Below, in pieces: positions 1 through 5,417 of a DNA stretch of 5,923 bases. Origin of the DNA: JAIFWC01 sp035688135 (lineage in GTDB: Bacteria; Patescibacteriota; Saccharimonadia; Saccharimonadales; UBA10212). The DNA lies in assembly GCA_035688135.1 (NCBI GenBank), contig DASSNG010000022.1, positions 1 to 5,923 of the forward strand, written 5' to 3'. The notes below the pieces were generated by a model. It worked only from the letters and a program-made list of their open reading frames with translations, had not been told where the DNA came from and did not search any database. The stretch's first letter is position 1. Each line of letters opens with the position of its first letter. The translations under genes were made by a program, and so were the position numbers.

Positions 1-142
1 GGAACGTCGTGGTAATCTGACCCGCTACCGGCACCTTAGTGCTGCGGGATGGGACTTTGAATATAAGGCTGGTCACCACAAAGGCGAAGATGGCGGTAAA
101 GAAAGCCACGCCGATCAACAGTGCTATGTCGTTGCGCTTCAT
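1..142 (-). CDS. Partial small membrane protein, fourth gene of the pilMNO operon (5' end only)
   Basis: The first 47 codons are visible and the gene runs off the left edge of the window. The protein starts MKRNDIALLIGV and has one hydrophobic membrane segment at about residues 6-28, followed by a basic, Ser/Thr-rich stretch facing outward or inward (orientation not determinable). The start is well supported: AAGGAG lies 6 bases upstream, and the ATG overlaps the TGA of the pilO-like gene in an ATGA, so the two are translationally coupled. It occupies the position of pilP in diderm pilMNOP operons. What is visible does not show a lipobox, so I would not call it PilP. It is probably a lineage-specific pilus component. 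Confidence 0.75.
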   Translation of the reverse strand, partial: MKRNDIALLIGVAFFTAIFAFVVTSLIFKVPSRSTKVPVAGQITTTF

Positions 143-828
143 TTTATCTCCTTGCTGGGGATTATGAGTGTCTTGGCCGGCTGGTAGTAGGTGGTCAGGT
201 CAAGATTAATCACCATATTGCCCTGGTCGCCGCTAAGCGACACGTGGGTGACGTCAAACGGCCTTATGGACCGCTCCAGGTCTTTCAGCAGCCTGTTGGC
301 GCCGTTATAGGTGCTGGTAGCGCTGATAGTCAGGTCGATTTTCTGGGTTTGAGGATTATAAGTGGGATCGCTGGTGATAGTGGTGGACTGGTCGGTGCCG
401 CCGATAGACTGGACCCCTACCCCATCGCTGCCAAGCATGTTAGACAGACTGGTAAGCAGCGCCGGAAAATCATAGGTAGTCGGCAGCGCGTCAAGCACTA
501 TCTTGCCGTTATCGCCATCCTGCGATGACGAAGAGGTGATGTTGGCATTGCCGCCGATGATATTGACCGAATCAGACCCTATGAACACGTCTTTATACTG
601 CGTGGTAAGCGTTTTGGCATCCGCCACGTCATTGGACAGCTGCGTAGCCGAGGAGTTACGCGCGCTAATTACCCGCTGCTGGTACATGGCCTTGCCCACC
701 AGGACTTTAGAGCCCGTCAGGCAGAAAATGGTGACTACGGTGGCCGCCATCACGATTCCCAGCATCTTTTGCTGCGCCTTATCTATCTGAAGCGATTTGG
801 TGCTGACATTCACGTTGGGTTTTTTCAT
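139..828 (-). CDS. pilO: Type IV pilus inner-membrane protein, PilO-like
   Basis: This 229-residue bitopic membrane protein has the PilO layout. A short basic cytoplasmic N-terminus is followed by one membrane helix (about 21-40), a helical, probably coiled-coil stalk (about 46-82), a low-complexity Ser/Asn/Gly linker (about 88-108) and an alpha/beta domain (about 112-218). That domain ends in the alternating strands TISATSTYNGANRLLKDL and VINLDLTTYY, typical of the ferredoxin-like fold of PilO. In known systems PilO pairs with PilN to form the periplasmic-side alignment subcomplex linking the pilus motor to the fibre. The start ATG shares its A with the pilN stop (TGATG), and GGAGG sits 9 bases upstream. 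The stop overlaps the next gene by four bases. Assignment rests on fold pattern and gene order, because PilO sequences diverge strongly. Confidence 0.8.
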   Translation of the reverse strand: MKKPNVNVSTKSLQIDKAQQKMLGIVMAATVVTIFCLTGSKVLVGKAMYQQRVISARNSSATQLSNDVADAKTLTTQYKDVFIGSDSVNIIGGNANITSSSSQDGDNGKIVLDALPTTYDFPALLTSLSNMLGSDGVGVQSIGGTDQSTTITSDPTYNPQTQKIDLTISATSTYNGANRLLKDLERSIRPFDVTHVSLSGDQGNMVINLDLTTYYQPAKTLIIPSKEIK

Positions 829-1508
829 CAGTTTCCGCCTCCAGTACCGCTGAACACGTTACTCGACTGCGCAGAACCGCCGCTTAACGACATCACAGGG
901 GCAACGATATTCCCTTGGGAATCCTTAAGGTTGTTAGAAAACAGCTGCGGATCGAATCCCATGTCGATTGAGTAACCGACGCTCTTGCCGCTGATGCTGA
1001 ACCCGCTTTCCACCACGTTCTGAAAGGCTGGAGCCGCGGCGCTGCCGCCAACTTTGAACGTCGCCTGCTTCAGCGAATCCACAAAGGTATTAACATCCTT
1101 CTGGGAACCGGCGGTCCCCGATATGTTCAGCGTGTTTTTGGCCAGATCAAGGTCAAGCTTATTGATGCTCACTCCGGGCGGTGTGACTTTTGGCAGGTAA
1201 TCAAAGATACGCGATGTGATGTGCTTGTTCTGGTGCAGGCCGGTTAATGCCTGCAGCTGGTTCTGGACCGTCACCACCTTGTCTATATTCAAATCCCTTA
1301 GCTGCTTGCTGGCGGCGTCCACCTTGGTGCCGGCGCTATCCATCATCTTCTTTTGCATGACATCCACGACTAACAGCATCAGCAGCAGAAGCACCACGCT
1401 AAAGACGGTAGCTATTGCGGCTATGGTGTAGACCAGGTGCTGCGTGCGTTCGGCTTTGTCGAGCTGCAGCTTGCTGTCCGGCAGCAGGTTGAACTGCACT
1501 TTGCTCAT
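828..1508 (-). CDS. pilN: Type IV pilus assembly protein PilN
   Basis: This 226-residue protein begins MSKVQFNLLPDSK. The FNLLP at residues 6-10 matches the conserved INLLP-type peptide by which PilN docks into the groove of PilM in characterised systems. One membrane helix follows at about 26-49, then a coiled-coil segment (about 50-90). A ferredoxin-like domain comes next (about 101-185), with the usual 'YLPKVTPPGVSINKLDLD' strand and an 'ISGTAGSQKDVNTFVDSL' strand-helix unit. The last 20 residues are a Ser/Gly tail, which is an unusual extension. GGAGAGGG precedes the ATG, and the ATG overlaps the pilM stop as ATGA, so PilM and PilN are translationally coupled as expected for direct partners. 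The downstream pilO start overlaps the pilN stop. Confidence 0.9.
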   Translation of the reverse strand: MSKVQFNLLPDSKLQLDKAERTQHLVYTIAAIATVFSVVLLLLMLLVVDVMQKKMMDSAGTKVDAASKQLRDLNIDKVVTVQNQLQALTGLHQNKHITSRIFDYLPKVTPPGVSINKLDLDLAKNTLNISGTAGSQKDVNTFVDSLKQATFKVGGSAAAPAFQNVVESGFSISGKSVGYSIDMGFDPQLFSNNLKDSQGNIVAPVMSLSGGSAQSSNVFSGTGGGN

Positions 1509-2542
1509 GCGTCCCTCTCCGCCAGGCCGACGGCCACCGCGAAGTGGTTGGACAGCGCTGCCAGCTCATTCTGCAGCCGGGCCGGGTAGTTGACATTCCT
1601 CCACGGGTTGCCTATTTCAACGTTCAGGTTGAACTTATTAGCCAGGAACAGCGGGAATTCCGGAAGCGAGCTTGCTCCGCCGGTGACTATGACCCGTTCA
1701 ATCTTTGACGCCGGATAGCGTTCTTCAAAGAAGTTTATGGACTTTTCGATTTCGGCTACCAGGTTATCGATGGTGCCGATGATGGCGCTGTAGACCTTGC
1801 CTTCCAGCTTGTCCTTGCCAAGCCCGAATTTAAAGACGAATTGATAGGCCTGCGTCTGGTCGATGCCAAGGTACTGGGCGGCCGACTGTATCAGTGCCTG
1901 GTATCCCACGGGTATAGAGCGTGATAGGTGCGGCACCTGCCCAAAGGTGACAATCAGGTCCGTTGCCGCGCTGCCGATATCGATTATCATCTGCGGCTGG
2001 GTAGCGTCCGCGGCTATCAGCGACCGGGCCAGCGCCATGTTGTCGGGTTCAAAAGCTATGACGTTCAGTCCAAGGGACTCCAGCATCTCAAGCCGGCTCT
2101 CTATGTAATTATTTGGCGCACTGGAAAGTAGTACCTCGATTTTCTTAGGGTCTTTAGGCGAATCGCCCAGCGGCGCCCAGTCTATCTTGGATTCGGCCAG
2201 CGGCGTGGGTATGAATGAATCCGCCTGGAAACGGATCGTCTTAGCCAGCTCTTCGGCGGGCATCTTGTCCATATCCACCACTGCTGTGAATACCCTGTTC
2301 GACGGCAGGTTCACCGCCACGTTCCTGGTCTGGATGCCGGTAGTCTTAAGCAGCTGGCTGACCACGGTGGCCACCTTGCTGCGGTCCATCTGGGCATCGC
2401 TTAAACCCGCCACGCCCTCAATAGCCGCATGGCCGTAATGCACCAGGTTTTTTGTTGTTCCGCCTTTTATTTCTACTGCCCTGACTCCCGTTACGCCTAG
2501 ATCCAGTCCAAAGAAGTCAGTTTGCCCACTTAATGCACGCAT
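1505..2542 (-). CDS. pilM: Type IV pilus assembly ATPase-fold protein PilM
   Basis: This 345-residue cytoplasmic protein has the actin/FtsA fold and is a full-length PilM. Visible signatures in order: phosphate-1 loop DLGVTGVRAVEIK (14-26); IRFQADSFIPTPLAESKIDW (about 103-122), the characteristic PilM segment; phosphate-2 loop IIDIGSAATDLIV (186-198); the GY helix around 213; and the adenosine motif VIVTGGASSLPEFPLFL (284-300) followed by EIGNPW (309-314). Most PilM proteins carry NPF or a similar motif at the last site. PilM forms the cytoplasmic ring that binds PilN and communicates with the extension and retraction ATPases. It is the first gene of the pilMNO run. The ATG has no clear Shine-Dalgarno sequence and lies only 11 bases after a consensus -10 box, so the message is probably nearly leaderless. 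Confidence 0.93.
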   Translation of the reverse strand: MRALSGQTDFFGLDLGVTGVRAVEIKGGTTKNLVHYGHAAIEGVAGLSDAQMDRSKVATVVSQLLKTTGIQTRNVAVNLPSNRVFTAVVDMDKMPAEELAKTIRFQADSFIPTPLAESKIDWAPLGDSPKDPKKIEVLLSSAPNNYIESRLEMLESLGLNVIAFEPDNMALARSLIAADATQPQMIIDIGSAATDLIVTFGQVPHLSRSIPVGYQALIQSAAQYLGIDQTQAYQFVFKFGLGKDKLEGKVYSAIIGTIDNLVAEIEKSINFFEERYPASKIERVIVTGGASSLPEFPLFLANKFNLNVEIGNPWRNVNYPARLQNELAALSNHFAVAVGLAERDA

Positions 2543-2553
2543 AATTAATTCCG

Positions 2554-2581
2554 ATTATAACAAGCTTATGCTTATTGTTAA
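2554..2581 (-). promoter_or_regulatory. Promoter of the pilMNO operon
   Basis: On the minus strand a perfect TATAAT (2559-2554) is preceded by TG-T, an extended -10. It stands 16 bases from TTAACA (2581-2576), a 5/6 match to the -35 consensus. Predicted transcription start is about 2545-2548, only a few bases before the pilM ATG at 2542, giving a nearly leaderless transcript. It lies in the 67-base gap after the secreted-protein gene. I see no terminator hairpin in that gap, so read-through from upstream is also possible. Confidence 0.75.
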
Positions 2582-2609
2582 AACTTTATGACCGCTGTTT
2601 CTGATTTTC

Positions 2610-3770
2610 CTAAAATACCGGGGGTAAAGATATGACGCTATCCACAGGCAGCCCGCTGGTGCTGCTGGAGCTTCCGCCGCTGAAAAAGTTGCCGCCCATC
2701 ATCACGTCAGGGGTGTAATTGACCACTTCTGACACGTTACATGTTCCTGATTCACAGTTGCTCACGGTGCCAAGGTTGTCTTCGCCGGTATTAGAAGACG
2801 CCACGTCCCCTTTTACCCTCAGGAAATTCACCTGCTTGGCTATAAGCGCCCCGTTCACCACCAGGGTCTTGTTGCAGTTGGGCGGATAGGTGTAATCAAG
2901 CACGGCGGTATTGGCCGGGTGGCAGGTCCAGATATCCCCGTCGTCGGCTTTGATGGCGGCCGATGTCTTGTCGGCCGGCTGGGCCACGTACATGCCGTCC
3001 AGCTGGGTAACGTCTTTGTCTATATATATGCTGCCTTTCACCACCAGGGCGAACTTAGGGACGGAGGATGCGGTAGAGGCCCCGGAGTAAACGATATTGT
3101 TATCAATATAGACATCGCCGTTCACGTATATCGTAATCCGCTCGCCAGGCCCGATTGTGCGGGTAGCCCCGCCGTTGGTCAGCTTGAATACCGTTCCCGG
3201 GGCGGCCGTAGCTTTGTAGTCGCCCTTGTTCGAGCCGATAGCTTCGCTGATGTTGTTTATGGTCGTGGCCGAAGCCGGCATCCGGCTGTAATAATCGGGT
3301 ATGCAGTTGCTCTGGCGCACGCTGCCTTCAAACTCGCCGCCATAACTCAGGCCGGCGACATTATTGGAAAAGGTCAGGTTCTTAATAGAGGTGCCGCTGG
3401 CTACCCCGGCATTGGAATAAAAACCGTCGCCGGCGCGTCGGCCGTCAATTTCCCCCAAGGCGATGGCTCCGTATTGTACGCTGGAGCCGCCTGCTATCGT
3501 GCCGCTTGATTTCGTGTAGGTCAGAATTCCCCCGTTTCGGGTGTCGGGCGTGTAGCCGGCAATATTGGAGTTATAACTCTGGTAGTTCGAGCTTATACTG
3601 GTTGAGCAGTTTGTGCCGTCGCTGTACCAGCCGCCGGTCATCACGTCGCCGCCAAAAGCCTTTATATAGGGTTTGGTAGAGGTGTCAGCATAGCTCACTC
3701 CGGCCAGCCCCGCCAGCAGCAGAAGAACTACGGTCCCAGCCAGGAATCTCTTAAGGGGTTCTAGCCTCAT
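2610..3770 (-). CDS. Exported beta-rich surface protein, putatively pilus-associated (unknown family)
   Basis: This 386-residue protein has a textbook Sec signal peptide: basic n-region MRLEPLKR, hydrophobic core about 9-24, and predicted cleavage after Ala28 (VSYA|DT). The mature part is rich in Ser, Thr, Gly, Asn and Tyr. Its central part (about 207-262, resuming 303-322) alternates short strands such as ITIYVNGDVYIDNNIVYSG and LVVKGSIYIDKDV, which suggests a beta-solenoid or stacked-strand fold. Six cysteines (55, 156, 283, 299, 339, 344) could form disulfides outside the cell. GGDVMTGGW near the N-terminus (40-48) is echoed by PDVMMGGNF near the C-terminus (354-362). No LPXTG, C-terminal membrane helix or lipobox is visible, so the attachment mode is unclear. 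Lying just upstream of pilM on the same strand, it may be an adhesin, minor pilus subunit or pilus-linked surface protein; that is inference from context. Composition matches the pil genes. Confidence 0.85.
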   Translation of the reverse strand: MRLEPLKRFLAGTVVLLLLAGLAGVSYADTSTKPYIKAFGGDVMTGGWYSDGTNCSTSISSNYQSYNSNIAGYTPDTRNGGILTYTKSSGTIAGGSSVQYGAIALGEIDGRRAGDGFYSNAGVASGTSIKNLTFSNNVAGLSYGGEFEGSVRQSNCIPDYYSRMPASATTINNISEAIGSNKGDYKATAAPGTVFKLTNGGATRTIGPGERITIYVNGDVYIDNNIVYSGASTASSVPKFALVVKGSIYIDKDVTQLDGMYVAQPADKTSAAIKADDGDIWTCHPANTAVLDYTYPPNCNKTLVVNGALIAKQVNFLRVKGDVASSNTGEDNLGTVSNCESGTCNVSEVVNYTPDVMMGGNFFSGGSSSSTSGLPVDSVISLPPVF

Positions 3771-3779
3771 TACATAAGC

Positions 3780-3807
3780 ATTATAGAACGATTTCCCGCT
3801 CTGGCAA
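3780..3807 (-). promoter_or_regulatory. Promoter of the exported-protein gene
   Basis: On the minus strand a perfect TATAAT (3785-3780) lies 16 bases from TTGCCA (3807-3802), a 5/6 match to the -35 consensus. Only nine bases separate the -10 box from the ATG at 3770, and no Shine-Dalgarno sequence fits in that space. The predicted transcript therefore starts at or within two or three bases of the start codon. The promoter is back-to-back with the plus-strand promoter beginning at 3836. Confidence 0.72.
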
Positions 3808-3835
3808 ACTGTCCGTCCGATGGCGGCATCTATTA

Positions 3836-3864
3836 TTGCGCTAAGACGTTAATTATGTTAAAAT
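3836..3864 (+). promoter_or_regulatory. Candidate promoter of cassette unit A
   Basis: TAAAAT (3859-3864), a 5/6 match to the -10 consensus, is preceded by TG-T (extended -10). A 17-base spacer separates it from TTGCGC (3836-3841), which matches only the TTG half of a -35 box. The AT-rich stretch contrasts with the GC-rich gene it would drive. Predicted start is near 3871, giving a leader of about 60 bases that contains the hairpin at 3889-3913. Confidence 0.5.
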
Positions 3865-3888
3865 ATTAGCGAAACTTCGGCCCCCTAC

Positions 3889-3913
3889 AGAAGAGCTGAG
3901 GATTCGCTCTTCT
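3889..3913 (+). promoter_or_regulatory. Leader hairpin upstream of the 102-residue membrane protein
   Basis: AGAAGAGC (3889-3896) and GCTCTTCT (3906-3913) form a perfect 8-bp stem around a 9-base loop. It ends about 7 bases before the Shine-Dalgarno AAGGGAG (3920-3926) of the gene starting at 3931. No T-run follows, so it is unlikely to be an intrinsic terminator. A role in mRNA stability or translation control is more plausible. Unit B has a hairpin in the corresponding place. Confidence 0.5.
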
Positions 3914-3930
3914 TAAACCAAGGGAGACAC

Positions 3931-4239
3931 ATGCTCTCATCGCTGAGCAGTACACAGCGGGACACGCTGACCGTCTGCACCCTGCTCGCCCCCGTGGCTG
4001 GGCTGGTATACCTGGCCACCGCTTCGGACGGCGCGGTCGCCCGCGCCGGCTGGCGCGGCCTCGTCATGGGGCTGTCCGGCTCCGTTGTCGGCGGCGTGGT
4101 GGGCTTCTTCACCGCCGACCACGAGGACGAGGAGCTCCCGGCCGTGCTCACCTGCTCCGCCATCGGCGGGCTCGCGGCGGCGGCTACCGGCGTCATCGGC
4201 AGCTTCGCCTACGAGGCCATGGCCTCGGTATCCGACTAG
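3931..4239 (+). CDS. Small three-helix membrane protein of unknown function (cassette gene 1)
   Basis: This 102-residue hydrophobic protein has three likely membrane helices at about 12-30, 42-60 and 70-97. The second carries Gly-x-x-x-Gly spacing (GLSGSVVGGVVG), which favours tight helix packing. An acidic loop, TADHEDEELP (61-70), separates helices 2 and 3. Size and topology resemble class I holins or small membrane effectors, but there is no sequence motif that proves either. The ATG is preceded by AAGGGAG with 4 to 5 bases of spacing. By my count only 9 of 102 codons end in A or T, whereas 20 of the first 30 pilM codons do, so the gene is compositionally foreign to its neighbours. The stop TAG forms part of the ribosome binding site of the next gene 10 bases downstream, so the two are co-transcribed and probably coupled. 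Origin in a high-GC bacterium or phage is inferred. Confidence 0.75.
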   Translation: MLSSLSSTQRDTLTVCTLLAPVAGLVYLATASDGAVARAGWRGLVMGLSGSVVGGVVGFFTADHEDEELPAVLTCSAIGGLAAAATGVIGSFAYEAMASVSD

Positions 4240-4249
4240 GAGGACGCGC

Positions 4250-4576
4250 ATGCTCGAAGAAATCATCGAGCGAGCAATCGAGCTCATCGAGTCCGATGCC
4301 CGCCAGGAAGGCGACGTCTACCCGCCCATGGCCCACACGGCCGCCAAGCGGGTGCTGGCGCAGTACAACTTCACCACCCGTCTGAACGTCGAGCGCATCT
4401 GGTTCGAAGCCGCCACGTACGACTTCGAGCACCGCGTCATCGACGACAGCTACCGCTTCATCTGCACCAGCCTGCCGGACATCATCGGCGCGTTCGTCAA
4501 GCACCGCATGGGCGACCGCTACCAGCACCTGTTCGACGAGCGCATGGCCGAGTGGTCAGGCGCCGCGGTCGAGTAG
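4250..4576 (+). CDS. Small soluble helical protein of unknown function (cassette gene 2)
   Basis: This 108-residue protein has no membrane segment or signal peptide. It opens with an amphipathic acidic helix (LEEIIERAIELIESD, 2-16). It continues with a mixed region rich in aromatic and charged residues, including RIWFEAATYDFEHRVIDDSY (49-68) and a helical YQHLFDERMAEW end (91-102). I do not recognise a family. The start is chosen at 4250 because AGGAGG (4238-4243) stands exactly 6 bases upstream. An in-frame start further upstream would overlap gene 1 and lacks such a site. The ribosome binding site overlaps the gene 1 stop (TAGGAGG), so the gene 1 and gene 2 products are likely made together, perhaps as a membrane protein with a cytoplasmic partner. 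By my count 9 of 108 codons end in A or T. The gene ends in TAG and is followed by GC-rich hairpins and a T-run. Confidence 0.78.
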   Translation: MLEEIIERAIELIESDARQEGDVYPPMAHTAAKRVLAQYNFTTRLNVERIWFEAATYDFEHRVIDDSYRFICTSLPDIIGAFVKHRMGDRYQHLFDERMAEWSGAAVE

Positions 4577-4593
4577 CCGTGCTCCCCTACCCA

Positions 4594-4672
4594 GGGCGGA
4601 GGCCGCAAGGAGCCTCCGCCCCAGCGCCAAAGGCGCGCGTAACCATTCGCAGCCGCCCGCGGCGCTTTTTTT
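4594..4672 (+). terminator. Terminator region of cassette unit A
   Basis: A perfect 10-bp stem (GGGCGGAGGC 4594-4603 with GCCTCCGCCC 4612-4621, 8-base loop) begins 17 bases after the gene 2 stop but lacks a T-run. Next come nested GC-rich dyads: GCGCC/GGCGC (4624-4628 with 4632-4636) and, over longer range, AGCGCC/GGCGCT (4623-4628 with 4661-4666). These lead directly into seven Ts (4666-4672). A second T7 follows at 4679-4685. The combination looks like an intrinsic terminator. Which fold abuts the T-run cannot be settled by eye. Confidence 0.65.
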
Positions 4673-4701
4673 ATTGCCTTTTTTTGCAGCCTTCCCTTAT
4701 G

Positions 4702-4749
4702 TTGACATATTGTTTATATATTGTATTTTATTCTTTTTTGTGGTACAAT
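4702..4749 (+). promoter_or_regulatory. AT-rich promoter region of cassette unit B
   Basis: This island of A and T lies between very GC-rich genes. It contains a perfect -35 TTGACA (4702-4707), 16 bases from TATTTT (4724-4729, 4/6). It also has a TACAAT -10 (4744-4749, 5/6) with extended TGG in front and TTGTAT (4721-4726) 17 bases upstream. Two overlapping promoters, or one with a start near 4757, are possible. The second option gives a leader of about 55 bases that carries the hairpin at 4762-4785. Confidence 0.55.
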
Positions 4750-4761
4750 TTTTTATAGTAT

Positions 4762-4785
4762 CGGCCGGTAGAATCCTGCCGGTCG
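4762..4785 (+). promoter_or_regulatory. Leader hairpin upstream of the six-helix membrane protein
   Basis: CGGCCGGTAG (4762-4771) pairs with CTGCCGGTCG (4776-4785) over 10 bp, including two G-T wobbles, around the loop AATC. It lies just after the predicted transcription start and 12 bases before TAGGAGG (4798-4804). No T-run follows. Its place and form match the hairpin ahead of cassette gene 1. Confidence 0.55.
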
Positions 4786-4810
4786 TCCCCCAAAATCTAG
4801 GAGGTCTCGC

Positions 4811-5374
4811 ATGAGGCGCTTGGCGATGAAGGCGCTCGACGCCGACCACATCCCCTGGCTGTACCTGTTCGCGTCGTTCATCCTGCTCGAGGCCGCGGCC
4901 CACGCCGACAACCACGTCAAGCTTGGCTTCCACTGGCTCGCCTACGCGGCGCCGGTGGGAATCGCGGCTGGCGCGCTGGCGGCCGCGTCGGCGGCGCTCC
5001 AGCACCACAAGCTGCAGATGTTCACCTCGGCGATGGTGCTCGCGTTCATCGGCGCCGACACGCCCAACCCGCACCGGTTCCCCGGCCTGCAGGTCAGCCA
5101 CGTGCTGTACGTCATCGGGGCCATGTCGCTCGCGTTCATGCTCGTCACGTTCGAGCGGGAGTGGGGCGGCACCAACTGGCTCCGCTGGCGCGCCAAGCGC
5201 ACGGTGCCGGCGGTCGTCATCACGGCGGCCATCTGCCTGCTCGCGTACTTCCGCGACAGCCTGCTCGGCGCCGTCGTCTGCGCCGCCGTCATCGTCGCCG
5301 CGCTCGTCTGGTACGACAACGTGCCGAGCGAGGTGGACTACCGCGGCGAGATGCCGCGCTACTCCGCCGCCTAG
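4811..5374 (+). CDS. Six-helix integral membrane protein of unknown function (cassette gene 3)
   Basis: This 187-residue protein has about six membrane segments at roughly 14-32, 42-63, 68-82, 95-114, 131-147 and 150-168, and a polar C-terminal tail. His and Asp residues cluster near helix ends: His13, His31, Asp33, His35, His41, the pair His65-His66, Asp83, His88 and His97. This could mean metal binding or a membrane-embedded enzyme, but no family motif is certain. The pattern SHVLYVIGAMSLAF (96-109) is only loosely reminiscent of ceramidase/PAQR-type proteins. The start is supported by AGGAGG (4799-4804), 6 bases upstream. Only 3 of 187 codons end in A or T by my count, the strongest bias in the window. 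The gene has its own promoter and is followed by a perfect hairpin, so it is an independent transcription unit. High-GC, possibly actinobacterial or phage, origin is inferred. Confidence 0.78.
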   Translation: MRRLAMKALDADHIPWLYLFASFILLEAAAHADNHVKLGFHWLAYAAPVGIAAGALAAASAALQHHKLQMFTSAMVLAFIGADTPNPHRFPGLQVSHVLYVIGAMSLAFMLVTFEREWGGTNWLRWRAKRTVPAVVITAAICLLAYFRDSLLGAVVCAAVIVAALVWYDNVPSEVDYRGEMPRYSAA

Positions 5375-5385
5375 ATCCGGGACAC

Positions 5386-5409
5386 GCCGGGCCCCTTCGG
5401 GGGCCCGGC
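5386..5409 (+). terminator. GC-rich terminator hairpin of cassette unit B
   Basis: GCCGGGCCCC (5386-5395) and GGGGCCCGGC (5400-5409) form a perfect 10-bp stem closed by the loop TTCG, 11 bases after the gene 3 stop. A T-rich stretch (5421-5430) follows after a short spacer rather than immediately, so termination may rely mostly on the very stable stem, as in high-GC genomes and their phages. The abrupt change to AT-richer sequence right after it marks the right edge of the cassette. It also lies just past the 3' end of the convergent gene at 5418. Confidence 0.7.
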
Positions 5410-5417
5410 ACGGATTA

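Noticed and set aside
2919..3509. 196-codon plus-strand open frame antisense to the exported-protein gene
   Set aside because: It lies wholly inside a well-supported minus-strand gene with a signal peptide and promoter, and has no ribosome binding site or recognisable domain.
3889..3913. Inverted GAAGAGC/GCTCTTC pair resembling two facing SapI-type sites of a cloning cassette
   Set aside because: No vector, marker or linker sequence surrounds it, and the same bases form a natural leader hairpin placed as in unit B.
4085..4249. Upstream extension of cassette gene 2
   Set aside because: It would overlap gene 1 and give a low-complexity Ser/Pro/Arg segment. The ATG at 4250 has AGGAGG at ideal spacing.
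3931..4757. Open frame continuing past the TAG of cassette gene 1 through gene 2 to about 4757, suggesting stop read-through
   Set aside because: GC-rich DNA has few stop codons in any frame. Gene 2 is read in a different frame with its own perfect ribosome binding site.
3771..5417. Insertion sequence or transposon carrying the cassette
   Set aside because: No transposase, integrase, terminal inverted repeats or target-site duplication could be found at the composition boundaries near 3870 and 5411.
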